Assembly: GCA_946811695.1 (NCBI GenBank) | Contig: OX328123.1 | Span: 155,597,580-155,661,579 of the forward strand | Direction: 5' to 3' | DNA from: Gonocerus acuteangulatus | Lineage: Eukaryota > Arthropoda > Insecta > Hemiptera > Coreidae | Length of the DNA: 64,000 nucleotides | Shown: positions 57,583 through 64,000 of the stretch, one piece after another | Layout of the letters: each line of letters opens with the position of its first letter | Numbering within the stretch: the stretch's first letter is position 1 | The notes under the pieces: model-generated | Databases searched by the model: none | Told to the model about the DNA's origin: nothing | What the model saw: only the letters and a program-made list of their open reading frames with translations | Program-made: the position numbers and the translations under genes

Positions 57583-59008
57583 TCTAATATATAAAATTCT
57601 CGTGTCACAGTTTTCGTTGCCATACTCCTCCGAAACGGCTTGACCGATTTTGATGAAATTTTTTGTGCTTATCCGGTATCTATGAGAATCGGCTAACATC
57701 TATTTTTCATCCCCCTAAATGTTAGGGGTAGTCCACCCCTAAATTTTTTTTTTTATTTTTTAGACAAAATTTTTAATTTCTATTTTTTTATGATACAACA
57801 TACAAAAATACATACAATCCTCAATTTTCACCCTTCTACGATCAACCCTTATTTAATTATTTAAATAAAATTACTACAGGTGTCACTTCTGACCCAGTAA
57901 ACAGCACGGAGTAGGGATGAGAACGAAGCCGGTCTCCTTTCTTTCTCACTCCCTACACAGTTGTCGGCCATCATTATTGTTTATGCATCAAGTGTAGTAG
58001 TAACGTTGACAATTATTATTTTGCTATCTCAGTGTAACTCTCATATTAACTTTTAATCATTCCTATTTTATCAATAATAATTAAATTATCAATTTTGAGG
58101 TATTTTGCACGATTAGTTAATCAAGTGATTTTATAACCTCAAAAGTACTCAACACGTGACACGAGCTTCCAATAACAACGGATTTTGTGTTGTAAGTATA
58201 CTTTTTTTTTTTTTATATCGAAAATGTTGTTGATCTTATAAAAATGTAATTTTAATTTAATTTTATTAAAAAAATGTAATTAAACAATTAAGATTTTCAT
58301 AGTTTACAAAAAATCAATCATTATGAATCTTTATTTTGAAATGTCAATGGAAATATTGGTTGTATGAAAAAATTATAAGAGACAATGTTTTCATAAAATT
58401 TAATTTTTTACTTTTGTTTGAAAAATTTTTCCATAAAACTTATATTTTTGTTATAATTTCATAAATTAAAACTAATCATTTCAAAACTGCGGCAAAAATC
58501 CTGGCCCTAATTATACTTTTAACATTTTTCATCATTAAATAATTTCATTAATTCTATTTATGTATGTTTTGTACAGTGAGCAATGCCAAGAAAACGCAAA
58601 GGGGCTGATTTGAGCCGCAGTACAAGTAAAGCTCGAAACTTGCGAAATAGCAGATCCGAAAGAACAGATCCGAAACATGACTAACAAAAAATATTGTTCA
58701 CGCTATAGCATTAAGAGATTGATATTGTTTAATAGTGTTACTGTCGTAATTGTTTAATTAATGATATATAATTTTAAGGAATAAATTATAATAACTTAAA
58801 AATAATGTTTGCCTTTTGTTATTTTTATATTCCCTCATCGTTCACAGCGCTCCATGCTTATTTCACGCATATACCACATTCTTACATACATACAATATAC
58901 ACATTCTAACATACATACATACTTACAATAAGTAAGCTATTTTTTGTCTACACTAGAAATTACTAGGAAATTATTTATATGGCAAAACAACGTTTGCCGG
59001 GTCAGCTA

Positions 59009-59009
<1 letters not shown>
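57583..59009 (+). mobile_element. Non-autonomous Helitron, 1.43 kb
   Basis: It starts TCTAATATATAAAATTCTCG. It ends with a hairpin (GGCAAA...TTTGCC, 58981-58998), then GGGTCAGCTAG, followed by T. These are the TC start, subterminal hairpin and CTRR end of Helitrons, inserted between A and T. At 58584 a frame MPRKRKGADLSRSTSKARNL follows a TTTGTACAG acceptor. It is the N-terminus of Helitron replicase proteins as I recall them, and it stops after 34 codons. Rep and helicase are deleted. Confidence 0.85.
58584..58683 (+). pseudogene. Helitron replicase N-terminal stub
   Basis: MPRKRKGADLSRSTSKARNL plus RNSRSERTDPKHD, then stop. Basic N-terminal exon only. Confidence 0.6.

Positions 59010-59011
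<2 letters not shown>

Positions 59012-59055
<44 letters not shown>
59012..59055. repeat. (TA)n microsatellite
   Basis: TA run directly after the Helitron end. Confidence 0.9.
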
Positions 59056-59056
<1 letters not shown>

Positions 59057-59623
59057 GTGTGTGTATGTATTATATAAAGTAAATTTTATCTGTTTTATGA
59101 TGGCGTAATTAGAATTTAATTATCTTGAAGAGTTTTTTCACCATCTTCTCTTATTCAATAAAAAATATGTCTACACTAAAAAAAAACAACACAAAATTGG
59201 ACATAACTCTTTCTACCTTTGGAATCAGACCATACTTCAAATGAACATTTTTGTTGGAAATTATACCTACAATCACTTCTTTGGCTACTTCGACCTGAAT
59301 AACCCTATATAAAAATATATATATTTGTCCTTTTGTTCTCCAGCAATCTGCATGGACAGATTTCTTTTTTTTAGGCCTTTTAGAAATGTATGGTTAAATG
59401 AAATTAAATATTTTGATTTTACTATTACAAAGCTTAAACTGTTGTGTGTTTATGTATGTAAAAATGTATGTATGTATGCTACCAAGTCTTTAACATGTTT
59501 AAATAAAAAGACAATATTTGTCTGATTTTTTTTTTTATATTCTGGTGATTTTATCAATTTAATCCTAGTGAAAATAATCACCACCTTGAAAAATAGGAAA
59601 GTTAATTAATTTTGTTTTTTCAG

Positions 59624-59795
59624 GGCAATCAAACAATTGATGTTAGTAAAACTTATCTAGGTTTTCCGTATATCATAAACTTTTGTAACCTGACTCAAGT
59701 TCGGAATAATACAGGTTTTGTAAGAAATGTGAGGAGGGTTCAGCAGGCACCCTATCCTTGGGCTAAGATATCTCCAGAGGATCTCACTGTCACAT
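59624..59795 (+). CDS. dx: Deltex exon, rest of WWE domain 2
   Basis: The acceptor TTTTTTCAG and donor GTAAGT bound 57 codons plus one base. Translation: GNQTIDVSKTYLGFPYIINF then CNLTQVRNNTGFVRNVRRV, the second half of the tandem WWE domain (I-D, then Y-x-I-N-F, then T-G-x-x-R-x-V-R-R). It enters in phase 0 and leaves in phase 1. Confidence 0.94.
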
Positions 59796-60009
59796 GTAAG
59801 TTTAAAATTATTCTAATTTTAATTTAACTCATCATATACAATTGAACTCCTAAATCATTATAATTAAGCGCTCTTTAATAAATGAAAAATATTACTTAAT
59901 TTATTGAAGATTCTTAATACAAAATGGGGTGCCGATAGTTTCTCTGTGGCATAACGCAGGAATTAGAATAGCGACAGGTGCATTCAGATCTTGCCCATGT
60001 GCCAGCTTA

Positions 60010-61150
60010 CGTTGAAGCAATTGAACCACCAATTGGAGTACAGGAATTAGGAATTTTAAGATTTTACTGAAAACTCAAGTTTCTAAATATACCTTCTGCA
60101 CAAACATAAATACAAAACCCATTCACAGCTACATACAACCAGACAGGAACAAGACAAAGACCTCTGATTATCAGAATACTCAGCCAACACAGCTCTACTG
60201 TCCACTCCTATGTACTTACACCTCTGCCAGACTTACTTAACATGGAGGGATTTACTGTATTAGCAGCTATAATAGGGAATTTAAATTTGGGATTAAATTA
60301 AACTACAAATCAAAGAAATACTAGACCTACAAACTTACAGCATAAAAGTTGCTCTATGGTGGACACATAGACATCTCAGGGAGCACAAAAGCCGACGAAT
60401 ATGCTGAGCAAGCTAAAGAAAAATGTGGACATGGAAGAATTGACGGTTCAAGACTTAACACGTTCGGGCCCAGCATTGTGGCATATGCACCAGAGATGTG
60501 TTCTGCGGGCCTGGCGTCGTGACATATGTGTCAGGCGATAGGTTGGCTTTCTTTCTATCCCCATTACTCCGTGCCTTGTCCTATACCCTTCGTATTTGGT
60601 TTTGGACTTCATTCAAATATTCTCGGTTAGGTTTGTGCGTCTGGTATTTTATGATACTGAATATGCCAGACCTATTCCTTCAGCGGACTCTGTCATATAT
60701 GTCACTTAACTAAATTGTAATTAATCCACTAAAAGTACATAATTTCAAAAGTTTCTTCACATATTTTTTTTATGTTTGCTGAAATAGCTATACAAAAGAA
60801 AGACTCTTGCCGAGGGAAATTATTTTAATAGCCATCAATCCTGAAAGTGTTAACTTACTTACAAAACAAATGGCTAAAAACTTGGACGAACACGAAAAAC
60901 AACAGCCTAGAGCAATTAAGAAAACCGTTTGTGTTTGCCCCTTCAGGAATTGACTGAACAGAAGAGAAGAGATAGTCATTACTCGATTACATGTCGGACA
61001 TTCTTTGCTGGTACATCTCCATTTATTTACAAGATAGGAAGGACTTATTTGTACCATCTGCAAATCAAATCTGAATATTAAACGCATACTGACTGATTGC
61101 AATAAATGGAACTGATGAAATCTACCAATAATCACCCACCTCAAAGATGC
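60010..61150 (+). pseudogene. Jockey-type LINE, RNase H and tail, interrupted
   Basis: GHIDISGSTKADEYAEQAKE (60380-60420) is the last RNase H block of Jockey-type LINEs. After the MITE at 60455-60853 the protein resumes and reads RREEIVITRLHVGHSLLVH, then LICTICKSNLNIKRILTDCN, the C-terminal R-L-x-x-G-H and zinc-knuckle motif. Stops are present. In deltex intron 2. Confidence 0.8.
60455..60853 (+). mobile_element. Complete piggyBac-like MITE, 399 bp
   Basis: TTAACACGTTCGGGCCC at the left and CCTGAAAGTGTTAA at the right, with the TTAA target on both sides. It interrupts a LINE reading frame, so its limits are clear. A second, inverted copy is at 28520-28836. Confidence 0.85.
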
Positions 61151-61331
61151 CAACATTTACAATTAAATTTAGAATATACACATTGTAGAATTTATAAAAA
61201 CTTGTATGACTTAACATGAAGTAAAGTATTGAATACAGTATTTTAAAACCAAATGGTACAAAATATTTTCAAAGAAAATTTTTCTAATCTATATCTGTTT
61301 ATATACATGTGTGTGTATATATATATATATA

Positions 61332-62200
61332 CAGTGAAACCTCTTTAGAGCGGACACCATTGGGAGGTTAATGAAATCCACCTTTTAAAAACAGTGCACA
61401 ACAGTTTCTTATTTCTTTTACAGCTGTCATTATCCACAATACCGCGTCCAGTACATTAGTAACATAATCGCTAGAGTCCATTTTCGTTATGGCATCCCGA
61501 AGGAATTGTTTTCTGTAATGTGTTTTGAAATTTTGAATGATGCCGAGATCGAGGGGCTGGCAGCAAAATGTCATATTCGGAGGGAAAAACTGAATTTTAA
61601 CATTCATTAGATGCATCTGTGAGTGGCATGTCGCGTTGTCCATAAGCAAAATTGCACGCCGTTTTCGATGTCGCATTCTCTGATCGAAAGTTTTTAGCCA
61701 TTACTCATTATAGGCGTTGTCATCCATGCTTTTTTGTTAGCTTGCCAAGATATTCTATGATATAAACTATGACACACTTTTAAAACTTCCACTTTATTTT
61801 TTAGAGTTAGACACGTTCTTTTCGGAGCTCATGACTAGATACAAATTGAATAAAACCTGCTGAAAAGTGGTGTAACAAAACAAGATGTGGTTCATGGAAC
61901 AGTAGGGTACTGTTTACTCTTGACATTTCCTATGATATTTACTAGCAATGCCCGCCAGGGTGTGCTTTTTCTTGAAATTCTGAGAATCCAATTAAATATT
62001 TTACCCTGCTATCCGCTATTGGAAGGTGAACTCAGCTATATGGGTCCGATTTTAGGTGTCCGTTGTCCATAAGTAGAGGGTCCGCTATTGAGAGGTACTA
62101 ATGCATTGATTTAAAGGGGTTTTTGCCGGGACCATGGATATTCTGTCCGTTCATAGAGGTGTCCGCTATTCGGAGGTGTCCGTTACAGGAGGTTTCACTG
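61332..62200 (-). mobile_element. pogo/Tigger-type element with transposase remnant
   Basis: Ends CAGTGAAACCTCTTTAGAGC and its inverse (GGAGGTTTCACTG at 62188-62200), with several subterminal GGTGTCCGCTATT or GGACACC motifs. On the minus strand (61676-61368), RAILLMDNATCHSQ and FFPPNMTFCCQPLDLGIIQN hold the second and third Asp of the pogo DDD domain. The N-terminal DNA-binding part is missing. Confidence 0.88.
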
Positions 62201-62202
62201 TT

Positions 62203-62207
<5 letters not shown>

Positions 62208-62246
<39 letters not shown>
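62208..62246. repeat. (TA)n microsatellite
   Basis: A TA run just beyond the pogo-type element. Confidence 0.9.
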
Positions 62247-62251
<5 letters not shown>

Positions 62252-62339
62252 AGACTAAAGTCTTGCACATCTAGTCCTCCGTTACAGAAGCAGACTCAAA
62301 TATATAAAATAATATGTAATAATTGAGGCAATAATAATA

Positions 62340-62570
62340 TCATCCATGAAATAATAGAGACATGAACCATACAATTTTATAACAAAAATGAAATTTCCTC
62401 CTCAAATTAAATAATATCAAATTTACAAGCACATATTTTATAATGTATATATAAAAAAATAATGCAAAATCATACAGACAATTGGATTGAAAATGGCTTA
62501 CAGCCGAAACGTTTCCACAACAAAAATGTAAAATAAAATACAAAACTATTGGACTTAATAAGCTGTTACC
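62340..62570 (+). mobile_element. Probable retroelement end with decayed hammerhead-like motif
   Basis: ATTGAAAATGGCTTACAGCC then GAAACGTTTCC (62484-62516) is a degenerate version of the CTGANGA-hairpin-GAAACGTT motif seen at 50020 and 54166. Limits and target duplication not found. Confidence 0.35.
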
Positions 62571-62610
62571 AACTACCTAGAACATCTTAGTTTTCAACTT
62601 ATGATCTACA

Positions 62611-62619
<9 letters not shown>

Positions 62620-62664
<45 letters not shown>
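62620..62664. repeat. (CA)n and (TA)n microsatellite
   Basis: ACACACACAC followed by a TA run, then TGTGTGTGTT. Confidence 0.85.
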
Positions 62665-62669
<5 letters not shown>

Positions 62670-62699
62670 CATGTGTGTGTTTGTGTGTAGATTACCTAT

Positions 62700-63249
62700 T
62701 CTCAATTTTGATACAATTTTCGCCATCTAAATGATTTATACTTTTTTATAACTGTCGTTGGTTTCTACCGCCATCATTTTGAAAAGAGCGAGTCACTACA
62801 TTCACAAGCTCTATAATGATTTTTGATAATATTATGTTTCTGATTTGTGTTTGGTAGTGTGTTAATCTTTTATGATTAACTGGTTTTATTTGGCCATTTG
62901 AACCGAATTACTTTATTTGGAACTATCTTTGAATTACCATTTGGAATTAGGAAGATTATTTTTGAATCTATACTTCTTTTCAACTTGACCAGAAGTTTGG
63001 ATGTTTCTGTAGGTTTTCCTAGTCACTTTTATTATTTGTATATATAATGCCTATTAAATGTGTTCCACCTAATAACCATTCTAACCATTTATAACTTGTG
63101 TAACTTTAAAATAATATTTTGGACAGTTCCTTAAGAAGCAACCTGCTCAGACAAGTCAAATATGTTTTACACAGCATCACAAAAAAGTAAGAAGAAAAAT
63201 GGTTTCATTGAAATGGAGGGCCCCACAGTTATGGCTTCTTATTGTGAGT

Positions 63250-63308
<59 letters not shown>

Positions 63309-63548
63309 AAGGAATGGTTAGAGGCTAAAACTAACCTACTGGTTGCCGTGTGACTTACAAAAGAGGCACACTAAACACACTGGTTCAAGTCCAACCTGGG
63401 ATGGGTTGATACTTATAATGATTGGTTTTGACAATAGATGTGCTGTTGATAAAGTGCAACAAATGCTAATGATATAGGTCGTTGTAAATAATTTTTGTTT
63501 AATTTCAAAGACTTGCTTTAATTCTTAAATTTGCTTCTTCTTTTTCAG
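62700..63548. other. Deltex intron 2, 3' part; poly(A) at 63254-63306
   Basis: No exon before 63549. A run of 53 A lies inside otherwise ordinary sequence. A B-box-like GGTTCAAGTCC at 63383 follows, without a clear A box, so a SINE is possible but not shown. Confidence 0.4.
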
Positions 63549-63710
63549 CTCGGAAATTTGGCAAAGGAATTTCTGACAATGTTAACGGGAGGTCAACTTC
63601 TTCCAAAAAGTCAGGTCATTCTGGGAAAAAAAATGCGAAGAAAACTAAAACTAATGGAGAAAGCCATGGAAACATTGCTAGGACTATTCTTAGCAACTTG
63701 AATATCTTTA
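63549..63710 (+). CDS. dx: Deltex exon, basic linker ending in NLNIF
   Basis: The acceptor TTTTTCAG and donor GTGAGT bound 162 bp. The base carried from the previous exon plus CT makes Ser, and the frame stays open: KFGKGISDNVNGRSTSSKKS, then a lysine-rich stretch and ARTILSNLNIF. The NLNIF end resembles the linker that follows the WWE pair. Proline-rich and RING/DTC regions should follow beyond the window. Confidence 0.8.
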
Positions 63711-64000
63711 GTGAGTATATACTGTAGAACACACAACAGTATTGAATTTCTGTGTGATTTATTTTAGCATAAACATGCTTTAGCGATGACTAAACTGGAA
63801 AAAAACGTTACAAAAAAGTGTCTGCTGGCGTTCACGCTGGCGGGGTGGCCATGTACGAAAAAAAAGACTGTATGTTATACAGTACACTACATAGGTTTGT
63901 CGGGTGGAGCTAAAGCATATCTATGTTCCTGAATTTGACCAGAAGGCTCTAAACTAATAAATTTTCAGCTAAGCCATCAATTTCATTAATTTTTTTTCTG

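Overview
This window is eukaryotic, from an animal and most likely an arthropod. It is AT-rich, its genes are split into small exons by very large introns, and transposable elements from almost every class fill the rest. The species cannot be named from the sequence.

Two host genes are supported. On the minus strand nine coding exons, found by conserved motifs and by agreement of splice phase at every junction, make a USP30-type mitochondrial outer-membrane deubiquitinase. They run from 45608 down to 4483, and the last exon or exons lie beyond the left edge. On the plus strand, from 55672 to the right edge, three phase-compatible exons make the N-terminal (two WWE domain) part of a Deltex-type Notch-pathway E3 ligase. 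The two genes are divergent, with about 10 kb between their first coding exons.

Layout: 1-4.5 kb holds a minisatellite, a piggyBac-like element and LINE debris. 4.5-31 kb is USP30 introns 7 and 8, with two young non-autonomous LTR retrotransposons (6851-12772 and 25276-28501), two tRNA-type SINE families, hAT, PIF/Harbinger, copia, mariner, Tc1 and pogo fragments, several palindromic MITEs and a satellite-carrying element. 31-46 kb holds USP30 exons 1-7 and introns with RTE-type LINE fragments, Merlin-like palindromic elements, a mariner and a hAT MITE. 46-55 kb is intergenic and carries a nested 3.8 kb palindrome plus more Merlin-like and SINE copies. 55.6-64 kb is deltex, with a Helitron in intron 1 and a Jockey-type LINE, a piggyBac-like MITE and a pogo/Tigger element in intron 2.

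The most unusual content is a set of four elements (35362-35953, 43756-44279, 46337-50130, 54061-54248). Each is bounded by a perfect 13-15 bp target duplication, and each carries a hammerhead-ribozyme-like motif (CTGANGA, hairpin, GAAAC or a decayed form). Three of the four are long palindromes. They look like relatives of Penelope-like retroelements. A second notable group is a set of palindromic elements with perfect 8-bp target duplications and GGTA...TACC ends that appear to derive from Merlin transposons. Several nested insertions can be dated relative to each other because occupied and empty sites both occur in the window.
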